The notes under the pieces: model-generated
Database searches by the model: none
Seen by the model: only the letters and a program-made list of their open reading frames with translations
What the model was told of the DNA's origin: nothing
Translations under genes and position numbers: made by a program
DNA from: Lineus longissimus
Taxonomy: Eukaryota > Nemertea > Pilidiophora > Heteronemertea > Lineidae
Reading direction: 5' to 3'
Assembly: GCF_910592395.1 (NCBI RefSeq)
Contig: NC_088314.1
Coordinates: 11,534,001 to 11,598,000, forward strand
Length of the DNA: 64,000 bases
Part shown: positions 39,611 through 51,957 of the stretch, in pieces
Numbering within the stretch: the stretch's first letter is position 1
How the letters are laid out: every line of letters begins with the position of its first letter

Positions 39611-41137
39611 TTTTTGGCTCCCCGTCCGTCTAGGTGAGTCTATACAATACCGCAGTGTCTGTCGTCCTCGTCTCATATTTTAAAAACAGTGGCATGTTTC
39701 TTAACCACTAGGGCTATGAACTTGAAACTTTGTACACAGGACCCCTCAGGTCAGAAAACCTGTAACAATGAATTTCAGTCCGATCTGATTCTTAACTTGG
39801 CCACCAGGGGGCCAGAGGTAGAAACCTAAAAAGAGTGATATCTCTCTTATGAATGACCCATTTTCGATAAAATTTTGATGGTAGGTACTCCTAGCAAGGA
39901 TACATCACATATCATATGGGTTTTTATTGATTTGACTTAGTTTTTTTAAGGTCACAGTGGTCAAATGTTGTAAATCGGCCGTTTGAGTGTAACTATGGCA
40001 CGTTTTCTAACCGCTAGAGCTATGAACTTGAAATTTGGTGCATATGACTCCCTTTGTCATCAACCGCAGACACTGAATTTCAGTCTGATCTGATTCTTGA
40101 CTTGGCCACCAGGAGGCCAAACCTAAAAAAGGTAAAAAGTACAATATCTTGCTAATTAGTGACTTGTTTTCGATGACATTTTTATGGTAGGTACTCCTAG
40201 CAAGATACATCACATAACCTAAGGGTTTTTGATTTGACCTCATGTAACCTCAGACACGGAATTTCATTCCGATCCGATTCTCGACTTGGCCACCAGGCAG
40301 CCAAAACTAGACAAGGGAAAAAGTGCAATATCTCACTTATTAGTGACTTGTTAGAAAATTATTCCAGCACACTCTCGTCTCCAGGTTGAAGTTGTGTATG
40401 TATGTAAAGACAGCAATGCATTGGAAAGCGTCAATAAAGCGAGGCTTGTCTGTATTTCGATCGAGCAAATATGGGCTCCAGTGGGAAAGTGCTATGGCAA
40501 TACACAGAGGAGTACATAGAGGAAATACATAGAACAAACCTCTATCTCAACTGGTACCATGGTACCTAAAAGCAGCTACACGTGCTTACGGTGTATACAA
40601 TGTATGCTATTTTGCAGTCTGTCTGCTGACACCGAGGTTTGGTTGCTGAAAAGTCTCAGTGGCGGGAGATTTGAACTTCTTACACATACCATTGATTTAT
40701 TTTGCTTTAGGCATTTTAGAAGAAGGGGTATCATTTTGTCATGCTATGAAAATTGCTGTAAATTGTTTACAGTTGCTAATCAATTTCCAAAAAGAATCTA
40801 TTTCGGACTTTGAGTAGCAAAATTGCTACTCGTTGAAAAAGTGCGTTTCAAGCCTAGATGTCCCCAAATGTTCACATTTCAACAGTAAGGGGTTTATGCA
40901 CAGCCTGACACACCTGCACCTCACTGTGGCGGAGACTGCAGAGTCTGGCAAGTCTCAACTGACAATTCTAGTTTTGAATCATATTTGTATGGTAGTTACT
41001 CCAAGCAACGATACATCACATCTCGTACCAACTTTGGTTTGACCTATATACTATACATGTAGCATGTTTCTTAACCAGGATGAATTCCTAACCACCTAAT
41101 ATCTATACGGTGAGCACTATCCCTTGGCCATTTCATT
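39611..41137 (+). mobile_element. Helentron-like element, family A (copy 2)
   Basis: The degraded 5' end is TTTTTGGCTCCCCGTC with GAGTCTATACAATACCGC. The 3' end is TACGGTGAGCACTA with a hairpin and TTTCATT. The internal 300-bp-type units run to about 40355. A foreign stretch (about 40355-40960) interrupts before the element resumes at ATTTGTATGGTAGTTACTCC. Confidence 0.6.
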
Positions 41138-41479
41138 TTGGAAATTAGGGATTGAGGTATTTTAGTATTTTTCGAATTAAGATTAGTGTTGCCTAAAGTA
41201 GCTATGGGAGTGTTGAAAGTCGGATCGGCGACCAGAAAAAGGGGTAAATTATCATTTTTTGCAATTGGTCAGCCGGTGGGGGGCAACGCTAATTCCATAT
41301 ACCGACGATACCATCTTTTATATTGGAGTTAATTGTTGTTGAATATGTGAGACAGCAGCATTAACTGTCCTTTGGAGGTTTGTAGAGGCTTCATATGTGT
41401 CTATTTTTTTCTAACTTTCATATCTTTTGGTTTGGTTTTTCTGAATCACTTGTATTGAGAACATCATGAGCATCTATTG

Positions 41480-42690
41480 TCATTTTTTAGTGGTTGCTTT
41501 CAGAAAGAGTTTATTGTTGTGAGCATCAACCAATCGATTTAGCCGGAATATGTAGGGTATATCTTCGGGATCATTTTCAGCCATTATGTGAGTTTTCAAG
41601 TTAGTCAAGTCCCCCTCCATTTCTTTTCCTGTTCTCAGTCTATTCAAGATGTTAGCAAATGTCATGTCACCTTGTTGCCTCATTATTTGATCGAGTTCAT
41701 ACACCACAAAGTTTTATCGCCAGAAGTTACCTGCTAAGTAGGCATTTGGCGTCTTTGAATCTTCAAAAACATAACTGTCAAAACATGGCTGCAGTTGATA
41801 CATATCACCAATGGCAAGGTCATGTACTCCTCTAAATAGCTTGTTGTTGTCATAAATGTATGTTAGTCTCTGATGAATAAAAGAGAACATAACAGTGCCA
41901 ACCATAGATATCTCATCAATAATGAGGACTTTCAGGTGCCTATATTTTGCTTAAGTGTATTGCGTTTTTCTTGTACTAGGGGTGTATAGTCGGCTCTGAA
42001 ATTCTTTTTGAATGGTATACTAAATGCCGAGTGTATTGTAGAGTCTTCGACAACATATGCTGCATATCCACCGGGGGCTATTATTTGTATGCACAGATTC
42101 TCTGGATTCTGACCTTCCTTGCAACATAAAGATCTCAGCATACATTGATATAATGCTTTAACGACTTGGGATTTACCAACTCCTGCTCCGCCTGTTACAA
42201 ATGTACACAGTTGCTCATCAATGGTTTTCAATTGTTGTACTATGTCTTTGAAAAATTATCTTTGTTTTTGGTTGAGAGTTTCAAGTAAATCTTTGTATTT
42301 CTCATCTGGCAATCTTTTTCCAATCAATTCAGCTTCTTGACCTGCTGGATGAACAGAAAAACCAAATTCTTGGCCAATATCATAGGTTTTCTGACAATTT
42401 GAACAATCGGGGTAAAAAAATAAACATTCACTACTTTGGATAGTGTCTTCAATTTCATCCTGTTCAATAATGTCACCTTCTTCTGCTTGGGCAATGGCCT
42501 CTTGTAACTCATCAATGTTCTGTTCATACTGTCTTTGTTTGGCTTCAATAGTTGTAGTTGTTTTCAGGTAGTTGTAATGTTGTTCATAGGTTTCGTAATC
42601 TCTCAACAAACTTCAGATGTCATCCAAGTAGAACAGTAATATTCTCTCCCTGCAGTATGTTTCAGAATTGTTGTCTTTATTGAATTTGAC
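41480..42690 (-). pseudogene. Helitron-type Pif1 helicase, broken
   Basis: Four abutting minus-strand frames carry the helicase in order: a linker ending in DEKYKDLLETLNQKQR (42256-42609), Walker A FVTGGAGVGKSQVVKALYQC with APGGYAAY and TIHSAF (41932-42231), a Walker B-side block GVHDLAIGDMYQLQPCFDS (41714-41905), then YELDQIMRQQGDMTFANILNRLRTG (41480-41707). Stops and shifts separate them. Family B's 5' end abuts at 42717. Only the helicase part is visible; no Rep nuclease. Confidence 0.85.
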
Positions 42691-42716
42691 ATATCTGATG
42701 ACCTTCGGTTTATTTC

Positions 42717-43310
42717 TTTTTAGCTCAGCTGACAAAGTCATTACATTATGTTACGGCAACGTTACAGAAAATGAGACATGTACATTTTGTACAGCGCGCA
42801 TAGGAAGTCCGCATCGGCTCGCTCAAGTGATGCTAAAATCCGCGCAAATGGGCTATTTGGAGCGTTTTTCTCGGCAAATATGTGTAGTGCTCATTAAAAA
42901 ACTTAGGGTGGTTGATGCTTCCTTGACTGATTTGTGTTTGAAGCAGTGCTTTGAGAGCCTCAAACTTCTGAAGTGAGCTGAAATTCCATTGACGTGACGT
43001 GTGCATGGTTCCACATTTTAGTGCAACCCGAGGGAACTTGGTTGCGTGTCCAAAACACTCCGCTCTCAGAACGAGGCTAATGCATTTTCCATTTAAAAGT
43101 TGACTTTACGGTACCAAGGTATTTTAGAATTTTTGTTTGTGTTATAAGAATTGTGAGACTCGTATTGAAAAGATAAGTGCCACAGTAATTCAGTATTATT
43201 AAAAAAGTAATTCGGTATTATTTGATTTGTAATAAAAGACATGTTAAGGGAGACATATCTCGTGTAGTTTTATTATCTCGAGACTTTAGATAATACCCCT
43301 TTTTTAACAT
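42717..43310 (+). mobile_element. Helentron-like family B 5' fragment (copy 3)
   Basis: TTTTTAGCTCAGCTGACAAAG at 42717-42737 (quoted first 20 bases only: TTTTTAGCTCAGCTGACAAA) matches the family 5' end. I do not find its 3' end, so the right boundary is not supported. Confidence 0.4.
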
Positions 43311-43312
43311 GG

Positions 43313-43489
43313 GGACACATAGGTACCGGGACACATAGGTACCGGGGCACATAGGTACCGGGACATATAGGTACCGGGACACATAGGTACCGGGACACAT
43401 AGGTACCGGGACACATAGGTACTGGGGCACATAGGTACCGGGACATATAGGTACCGGGACACATAGGTACCGGGACACATAGGTATGCC
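43313..43489 (+). repeat. 16-bp minisatellite, 11 units
   Basis: The unit GGGACACATAGGTACC repeats 11 times. Variants GGGGCACATAGGTACC and GGGACATATAGGTACC occur as neighbours at units 3-4 and again at 8-9, so a five-unit (about 80-bp) block has itself been duplicated. Open frames across it are an artefact of the unit. Confidence 0.92.
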
Positions 43490-43892
43490 CCCAAATTTTG
43501 TGCACAAATTAGCGAAAGTTGGTGCTCGTCTCATGTCATTTTAGAGCGAGAAATTTGTTTCCGTCGATCTCTACCACTGAAAAATCGCTTGCATAGCTTC
43601 GAATTTTTGTGAAAATAAGTATCTGAACTTGGTTTCAAATAGTCTAGAGAGTTACCTTTGTGGTGATACATATGGTATGTGATAAATATTTGTGGAATTT
43701 GTGAAATTCGGTTTTCAAACGTGCCGATGATGCAAGCGATCTCGCGTGAATTTTGCAAGTCCTGATATGTCGACCGGGTGTCAAAAATCACTCGCCTAAA
43801 TTCAATTCAAATATCAAAAATAATATCTGAACTTAGTTTCAAATAGCCTACGCAATTATCATTTCGGTGATATATAATGCATGCACGTAATA

Positions 43893-46536
43893 CTGTAGTT
43901 TCATGAAAATAACACCACTTCATTAACAGCCGGTGTCGCCGCCCCTGACTCATAGGGAGGCGAACACAGCTGTTGAGAAGGCCGATCATTGGCTGGGATT
44001 CCTGAGAGGGTTGTCCAGGCCTCATATCCAATATACTTCAGTTTCGAGTCCAATCCTTATTGTTCGGGTTGTTGAAACCGATTCGTAGGTCTCCTATGAA
44101 TGGGATAATGGGATCGGGCCTTCGGCCATTGTACTGAGTGTCCCAGAACATTTTTAACTAATCGTCATTGGTAGTGTAAAGGGTCTCCCAGTGCTAATGG
44201 CTGATAGTGTACAGGGTGTCCATGAAAAAAGTCCAACTGACGTATTGGCTTCTGCTGGTTTTAGGGACTGACCTGCCCTTTCAAAGTGAGGCACTGCTCA
44301 GGGAGGTAATGGAGCATGTCTTCGGGTCTTATCATCCCTTACCAGCTTCGGGCTTTCAAAGATACTTTGCAGTGCGAAATTGGTAAGAATGAGAAGTTGT
44401 CCGTCACATATCGGGAGACAAAACCGAACATCCCTCTGAATGTACAATCTTGTCAGAAGTGATCAGTGAAGGAAAAAAAAGAACGATGCGAATCCCGATT
44501 CAATTTTTTTTCAAAGCTAAAGATACACATTATTAGATTGTCCAGCTTTCAGAATCGTACCCACAATCATTCACAACACCCACAGTCAATTCAATTCCAT
44601 CACAATGTCCTCCTCGACTACATTCACGAACTCTGGTCCATCCACGGCAGTCTCCTCTTCTTCCTCCAAGATAGCATGTGGTCCAGCTTCGATTTGCCTT
44701 GGTCGAAACGATGCTTTAAATCAGTTGACGATAACTTCCTCATCAACACCATCCCAGGCATCTCTGATGATGTTGGTCACGTCTCTCAGGCCGATTTGAG
44801 GGCAGTCTCCTCGTTCGTCCGTGTGGTCCTTCTTCCACGATTTCCATTGTCGCCGTACGTGTCATTTGAAGGACTTCATGACTGCAACGTCTAACGGTTG
44901 TACGAGGGATGTGCAACCAGCAGGTACGTAATCCAGGCTACCTCTCATGTCGCGGACTCTCGCCCGGAAGTTCTCTGTCCGGTGGACCCGATAATGAACG
45001 AAGATTAACAGGAACTGGTCGATCTCGTTGTCGGTGACGTAGGGTGATAGGACTTCATCTAACCAGTGGTGCGCTGTTTCCTCCCTCATCCAACCAGTTT
45101 CCGATTGGGTAATCTTTACATCTGCTGGTGGGTTGTCTTGGAGGGCTGCAAACACCCGGACGAAACCTCTTCTGGGGAAGGTGATGTGCGCCAACAACTT
45201 TGCTCCAGCGGCTGCGATGCAGAGGGTGACGGTGTATCCCAGCTTCGTATTGGACCTGGATGATCGGACGTCTATGGCCTTCTCCCCCGTGGTGTTGGCC
45301 GTGTACATGGTTCTCATATCAAACAGGACAAAGGTTTGGTCCATGTTAAAGAAGAACCGCATCTGTATATCAAGACGATCGATGCTCCCAGTAACCGCAT
45401 CTCGGAAGGTCTGGATCCCTGCAGCAGCATCAGCGGGGACGGTCGTAGTATTCTTGGTCACCTTCCGTAGGGACACGTGGCGTCTCTTCATCAAGCACTC
45501 CACCCAGCCTATGGATGCGTTGAAATCCCATAACTGAGGGCAACAATGCTGAATCCCTTCTCTGACATCTTGGGCTAACTCATTCCACCAGCTTTGCCAC
45601 ACTACCAACGCCTTATCTTGAATGTCGAGAACGGAGACTGCGAGGCGACGCTCTCTCATCTGCTGCAGCCATTGATAAAGCTGGTCCTCAACCTGTGGCC
45701 ATAACGGATCACGAGGCTCCATCACCGTCTTCTTCCGGCCATGCCCTTGTTCTTGCTTCTGCTCGAGGTCCTCGAGATTCCACCTTCTAAACGTCTCCCA
45801 GGGGATGTTTTAGTGGGCGACGAACTCTCTCATACTGCGCACCGTACCGTTCACCAGTGCCTCCTTCTGGTCTCTCAGGTAGGCAAGTTTTTCTGTCACG
45901 GTGTAGCGCCGGCGTCGTTTTCTCAGCAGCTCTACAGCATCCATTGTCGGACAGGTTGTCTGCATTGTGGGTACCCTCAGTGGGACTTCATTTATAGGCC
46001 TAAGAGGCCCTAGAATTACTCAAGAAAACCACAAATCCTAGAAACTTCGATTCTGTTTTCTCCCATGTAGGCCTAGGGAGTCTAAATCAAAAAAGGGGGT
46101 TGTAGAAAAACATAGGATGAGCTCCTCGTTTTTCTTCGGAATTTCGTGACTACTATAATTGCCTGAATCGCACTTTGCTTTACTAATGCAAGCATTCGTC
46201 GATTTTTCTTCAGAGCTTCAATAAGGACTTTTTTTGTTTTGGGGGGTTTGGATCAATCTAAAGGTGCTTCAGTTTTATGAGACAACCTGTATAAACGGTC
46301 GGCGAGTGGCCTTACCATTTACGTCATTCCACATGCGCACTCATCGACCAGTAGGCCCACAACACTTCTAATCAATAGGTCTGCGGTAATAAGTGGTTTA
46401 GCGTAACCGTGACAGCTCGGCTCAGCCGTCACAAGGGCCAGCGAAGTCACTCATTGGTTACCTCTGGTGAATAGACTCGAGAGAAGAGGCCGGGCCTTGA
46501 ATATCCCGAGGTGGTGTTATTTTCATGAAACTACAG
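43893..46536. mobile_element. Pogo-like element with intact 26-bp ends and TA target site
   Basis: CTGTAGTTTCATGAAAATAA at 43893 is mirrored perfectly for 26 bp at 46511-46536, and TA flanks both ends (43891-43892 and 46537-46538). The 2,644-bp element contains a decayed pogo/Tigger-type transposase on the minus strand. Confidence 0.9.
44590..45944 (-). pseudogene. Pogo/Tigger-like (DDE_1) transposase, broken
   Basis: It starts at 45944 with a psq-like segment (RRRYTVTEKLAYLRDQKEAL), closed by an in-frame TAA near 45811. The main frame, 44862-45725, has a CENPB-type HTH (FNASIGWVECLMKRRHVSL), D in FFNMDQTFVLFD, and the C-terminal signature PAGCTSLVQPLDVAVMKSF. It stops at 44862 (TGA), and the tail with the WK and acidic EEEEETAVDGPE part continues after a further shift. 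It is inactive as read. Confidence 0.85.
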
Positions 46537-46579
46537 TAATTGATAAATCTGCCTAAAACGCGCTATTAAAACGATCAGG

Positions 46580-46665
46580 GTTCGGAGAGCGCGATCGCTG
46601 CTGGGAACCTTTTGGTCGCTCGTGGGACCCGCTTTGATGATCGCCGCCCAGACCCTCACGTGACC
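46580..46665 (+). repeat. Inverted repeat arm, left, of a 4.2-kb pair
   Basis: TTCGGAGAGCGCGATCGCT through GACCCTCACGTGACC is mirrored at 50656-50740 with about five differences. The pair encloses the foldback element and 88-bp satellite. The satellite word GATCGCTGCTGGGGACC resembles GATCGCTGCTGGGAACC within this arm. Confidence 0.85.
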
Positions 46666-47023
46666 AATTCTCCATTTAAGATGCTGCTACTGCGCATGCG
46701 TTATCTATGTGTGGAGCATGGTCAGGCGGTGCATCAACATGACGGCAATCTTATTTGAATATTCTATTAATAGATAAATTTAACCCTTTCGTGGTATTTA
46801 CGCGCTCAACTTGGCCAGGGTGAGATCGGGTGAGATGGATCGAGATGCGCGACTGGGTCTTCGTCAGTGGGCGGGGGGCGCCGGGATCTGTGGTTTCTTG
46901 TGATCTTGAGCTGTTATTATTATGAACTATCATGTAGACTACTATCTTCACTGTACTGCTGACACCAGGTTACTAGTATTATCGTGCTTGCCCTCTTGTA
47001 GTATTGAAATTTTCTCTGAAATC

Positions 47024-47876
47024 TACGGTGGCTGGCCGGGAAAGGACATCGACAAAAAAAAATTCTCGGCGGGACGACTTATTAAGTCGGGGGGACGACT
47101 TATTATGTCGGGGGGGGACGACTTATTATCTCGGGGGGACGACTTAGTAAGTCGGGGGGACGACTTATTATCTCGGGGGGGACGACTTATTAAGTCGGGG
47201 GGGACGACTTATTAAGTCGGGGGACGACGAATTATGACAGCGAGGGCGATGCCTGGCTGTGACTCTCTCATCTCTCTCACCGTGTAGACAACTTTGCAGA
47301 GCAGCCAAGACTGATTTGGCCTGGCTGTGACTGTCTCATCTCTCTCGCCATATCAATAACTAGGCAGTGCGGCGAAGACTGATGCGGCCTAGCTGTGACT
47401 GTCTCATCACTCTCATCATGTTGTCAACACGGTGGAGCAGCCAGGACTGATTCGGCCTAGCTGTGACTTCCTAATCTCTCTCATCATGTTGTCAACACGG
47501 TGGAGCAGCCAGGACTGATTCGGCCTGGCTGTGACTTCCCCATCTCTCTCACCATGTTGACAACTTGGCAGAGCAGCCAAGACTGATTTGGCCTGGCTGT
47601 GACTGTCTCATCTCTCTCACTATAATTATTGTCAACTACGTTGTAAACATAATGCTCAAAATTAATTCATGAAAAAGGCAGTAGGGCAATATTATTATTT
47701 AGTTGTCAAATGGTGAGAGAGATGAGGAAGTCACAGCCAGGCCAAATCAGTCCTGGCTGCTCTGCCAAGTTGTCTACATGGTGAGAGAGATGAGACAGTC
47801 ACAGCTAGGCCAAATCAGTCTTGGCTGCTCTGCCAAGTTGTCTACATGGTGAGAGAGATGAGACAGTCACAGCCAG
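47024..47876. mobile_element. Foldback element, truncated on the right
   Basis: It begins ACGGTGGCTGG...GGGAAAGGACATCGA and a poly-A run, then eight or so 21-bp words (GACGACTTATTAAGTC; 47060-47225), then 68-bp words with GCCTGGCTGTGACT (47240-47625), a unique centre of about 90 bp, and the 68-bp words in inverse (47710-47876). The mirrored 21-bp array and end are missing; the 88-bp satellite follows. Confidence 0.82.
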
Positions 47877-47879
47877 TGT

Positions 47880-49460
47880 GTCTTCTTAAGGATAACAGTG
47901 ATCACTGCCAATTATCTATCAAGACTATTCAGATAACCAAGTTGATCGCTGCTGGGGACCCTCAGTGTGTCTTCTTAAGGATAACAGTGATTACTGCCAA
48001 TTATCTATCAAGACTATCCAGATAACCAAGTTGATCGCTGCTGGGGCCCGTCAGTGCGTCTCCTCTATGACAGACAACAGCAATTATTACCAATTCTCTA
48101 TCAAGACTATTCAGATAACCAAGTTGATCGCTGCTGGGGACCCTCAGTGTGTCTCCTCTCTCATAACAGTTTTATTGCCATGAATAAATCACTACTGCTC
48201 AGAAAACCAATTTGATCGCTGCTGGGGCCTCTCAGTGTGTCTCCCCTAAGGATAAAAGTGATTACTGCCAATTATCTATCAAGACTATTCAGATAACCAA
48301 GTTGATCGCTGCTGGGGACCCTCAGTGTGTCTCCTTAAGGATAACAACGATTACTGCCAATTATCTATCAAGACTATCCAGATAACCAAGTTGATCGCTG
48401 CTGGGGACCCTCAGTGTGTCTCCTTAAGGATAGCAGTGATTACTGCCAATTATCTATCAAGACTACTCCGATAACCAAGTTGGTCGCTGCTGGGGACCCT
48501 CATTGTGTCTCCTGAAGGATAACAGGATAGCAGTGATTACTGCCAATTATCTATCAAGACTATCCAGATAACCAAGTTGATCGCTGCTGGGGACCCTCAT
48601 TGTGTCTCCTTAAGGATAGCAGTGATTACTGCCAATTATCTATCAAGACTATCCAGATAACCAAGTTGATCGCTGCTGGGGACCCTCAGTGTGTCTCCTT
48701 GAGGATAGCAGTGATTACTGCCAATTATCTATCAAGACTACTCCGATAACCAAGTTGATCGCTGCTGGGGACCCTTATTGTGTCTTCCCACAGATAAGAG
48801 TGATTATTGCCATTAATCAATCCCTACTGCTCCGTTAATAAAGTGTGATCGCTGCTGGGAACCGTTAGCATGTCTCCTCTCTCATAACATTTTTTATTGG
48901 CATGATTCAATCACTACTGCTCAGAAAACCAAGTTGATCGCGGCTGGGGTCCCTCAGTGCGTCTCCTCTATGACAACAGCAATTATTACCAATTATCTAT
49001 CAAGACTATTCAGATAACCAATTTGATCGCTGCTGGGGACCCTCAGCGTGTCTCCTCTCTCATAACAGTTTTATTGCCATGAATAAATCACTACTGCTCA
49101 GATGACCAAGTTGATCGCTGCTGGGGCCTCTCAGTGCGTCTCCTTAAGGATAACAACGATTACTGCCAATTATCTATCAAGACTATTCAGATAACCAAGT
49201 TGATCGCTGCTGGGGACCCTCAGTGTGTCTCCTTAAGGATAACAACGATTACTGCCAATTATCTATCAAGACTATCCAGATAACCAAGTTGATCGCTGCT
49301 GGGGACCCTCAGTGTGTCTCCTTAAGGATTACAGTGATTACTACCAATTGTCTATCAAGACTATCCAGATAACCAAGTTGATCGCTGCTGGGGACCCTCA
49401 GTGTGTCTCCTTAAGGATAACAGTGATTGCTTTCAGAGCCGTAGAAGATCTGCCACTCGT
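47880..49460 (+). repeat. 88-bp satellite, about 17 units
   Basis: Each unit contains GATCGCTGCTGGGGACCCTC, GTGTGTCTCC, ACTGCCAATTATCTATCAAG and CAGATAACCAAGTT. Spacing is about 85-93 bp. A second type of unit with CTCATAACAGTTTTATTGCC and CACTACTGCTCAGA recurs at 48165-48210, 48880-48930 and 49060-49110, giving a higher-order pattern. Confidence 0.9.
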
Positions 49461-50655
49461 ACGGTTTTCTTATTGGAACCCTCAGCGTGTATCCGCTAAG
49501 ATAGCAGTGATTACCGGTACAGTGAAATACGTCATCCGAACAGCAAAGACGAAGCAAAAACTCTAGGTACTGTCAAATGTGAAAAAAATTTATTGTACAA
49601 GAAAAGTTACATAATTAATAGCACAGTACAAGAAACTTTACATACACGGACATGTAATATGCGTAAAGTACCGACATGATAGTTGATTGTGACGACTACA
49701 GATACATCAATGCGGGGGGGAAAAGCCCGTAATTCGTTATAAACCCTCAAAGAAGCCTTGGCAAACCCATACCATAGATAAAAATCCTCTGGTTGTGACA
49801 TTGTCCTCAACCGCTCAAGGTGAGACCTTTCCCAAACACACCAAACCCCTCACCTGCAGTGCCATCTGTACGAAAGGTGATGAACTAACTAAGTATTTAC
49901 TTGCAGTTGCACAGCTATCACAAAAGTACAGACAGTACATCATAACACAGTGTACATAGTTACATGAATATTACAAGATAAACGACATAATCAATCAATC
50001 CTAGGCCTATACGCTTCGGATAACAAAGTTGATCTCAACATTTTTCCTCGAACTTATTAATGAACAGTGATTGTTGCCAATAATCAATCAATAGTAACAA
50101 GGTTGATCACTATTAGTATTAGGCCTAAATATGACCTGTCAAATCACATTAATATATAATTTGCCGGGATAAATCACATTAAAATATAATTTGCCGGGAT
50201 AAAATTTGCTAATATAGTAAAATCACGACATGGGTATTGATCTTATTAGGGCCTACAGTGTGATGCCTATGTCTGTAGATTAAACAGTTCCGAGCGGACA
50301 AAAACATATTTATTATATGATATTAGTATCCACAATTACGGATCACAAACGCTTATCATTTATCGTATAAATCTATACTCAAATATATCTATAGCCCCCA
50401 TATTCCCTGGTCCTCCCCCAGTGCTTTTCGGTCAACGGCCATGATACCATCATCCTAACTATAACCCCCACCCCACCCTGGCTTTAGACCTCCACGGCGC
50501 CTTCCCCCATATTATGATATTAGTATCCATCAACCACGGATCACGCACGCTTATCATTTATCGTACAAGTTTATACTCAAATACACAGGGAAAGCATTAA
50601 ATATGCAGGTCGACCGCCGCCTGGAACAACACCGTCGCCATCTATTAACACGCGG
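49461..50655. other. Unassigned stretch inside the 4.2-kb inverted pair
   Basis: No gene seen. Isolated satellite-like words appear near 50020-50100 (GATAACAAAGTTGATC). A near repeat of TTTGCCGGGATAAA lies at 50161-50205, and a GGATCAC(A/G)(A/C)ACGCTTATCATTTATCGT word at 50341 and 50540. Confidence 0.45.
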
Positions 50656-50740
50656 GTCACGTGAGGGTCTGGGCGGCGATCATCAAAGTGGGTCCCACGA
50701 GCGACCAAAGGTTCCCAGTAGCGATCGCGCTCTCCGAATG
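50656..50740 (-). repeat. Inverted repeat arm, right
   Basis: Mirror of 46580-46665. Confidence 0.85.
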
Positions 50741-51870
50741 CATATGATTAAAACGGCGAAAGATCGTGATATTCTGATAAACACTCTGGTGGCGGTCGCA
50801 CTAAATAACGACCGGTAGGGGCCGGCGTCTGGCGGAGAAAAAAAGGTAGCGCCCGGAGGTTGAAACGGGATTTTTATGCACTTTTAACTGTATATATATG
50901 TTGTTTGGATGTATTTCTAACAGTTCTGTAACTTTGATGACCAAGCTTGCGCCCAAAGTTTGTAAAATTGATGCTTGTTTATGGACTGCGCTAGCGACCG
51001 GAGAATTCGCCGTCGGCCATTTTGGCTACGGTCCCTGAGTTGTTGTGGTTGGCAATTTTGCAACAAATTTCGCCATTTACGTTTGTTTACAATTATTTTG
51101 AAAGTCACATTATGACATCGTAGTATGAATTCCACTGCAGTTTCGTTACGCAGCAATGCTCATGTTTTTGGTTTGCAATCCTGTACTGTCTGTACACTGC
51201 GCTGTGCATGGCTGTACTGTAGCTGTAAAAAAGACAAAAACCATAGCCTAGCCCTATAAGGCTATAGGACAGGCTTAGAGTATAACTCAACAGGCCCTCA
51301 TGATTCATTTGATGGACACCTTATTTGATAGTACCTCATCATTAAGTCCACTAGATCCTGTTCTGTCACATGTCGTAGACGATAGACAATTTTCAAAATG
51401 TAGTACACCACTCGCTCATCTTTAAGCCCAGCTCTCGGCTCACATCGTGTGGGCACGGTTGGCTGTTGAGTGTTATGGTTCAGTCTGTGAGACTAATTTA
51501 AAGAGGTTACACTTTTATTTTGAATTGGAAAACGGCCCACAGGACTGACTTTTCACTGAGTAATAAGTGTGCCCTTCGAAGGTTAAGTCTCTTTCTGGAT
51601 TTGTTTCCATGGATGCCTTGTTCAGGATATCATCTGACCGATGCCTGATCAAGCACAGACTGTATCCGGTGGTGTACATTTCCCCGTCTATGTCACCCTT
51701 TTTTATTCAGTCAGTGTTAATTTCTCTTCTCTTTTTTTACAGATTAACTGTTGTTGGTTATTGCAAGAGGAGTCGTTGGCACATTTCAAGTCCAGGAAAG
51801 CACTTGCTGTTCCCACATTCAGAGTAAGGTGTGCTTACTCGTTTTACTGCTTTCCATTCCCGGAGAGCGT
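50741..51870. other. Unassigned stretch, no gene seen
   Basis: Moderate GC with short frames that lack domain content. Confidence 0.4.
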
Positions 51871-51957
51871 TATCAAATATCTGCCGCAAGGCAACAAATA
51901 TCTGCCGCAAGGCGCTTCAAATATCTGCCGAAAGGCATCAAATATCTGCCGCACCAA
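51870..51957 (+). repeat. Short tandem repeat, TCAAATATCTGCCG unit, 4 copies
   Basis: CAAATATCTGCCG(C/A)AAGGC recurs four times with spacing of about 19-24 bp. Confidence 0.85.

Noticed and set aside
43218-43534. Cys/Pro/Tyr-rich protein frames (VPRYLCVPV...)
   Set aside because: Translations of the 16-bp minisatellite; open in all three minus-strand frames, so not a gene.
47880-49566. Proteins from frames such as 47965-48183 and 49312-49566
   Set aside because: Chance frames through the 88-bp satellite.
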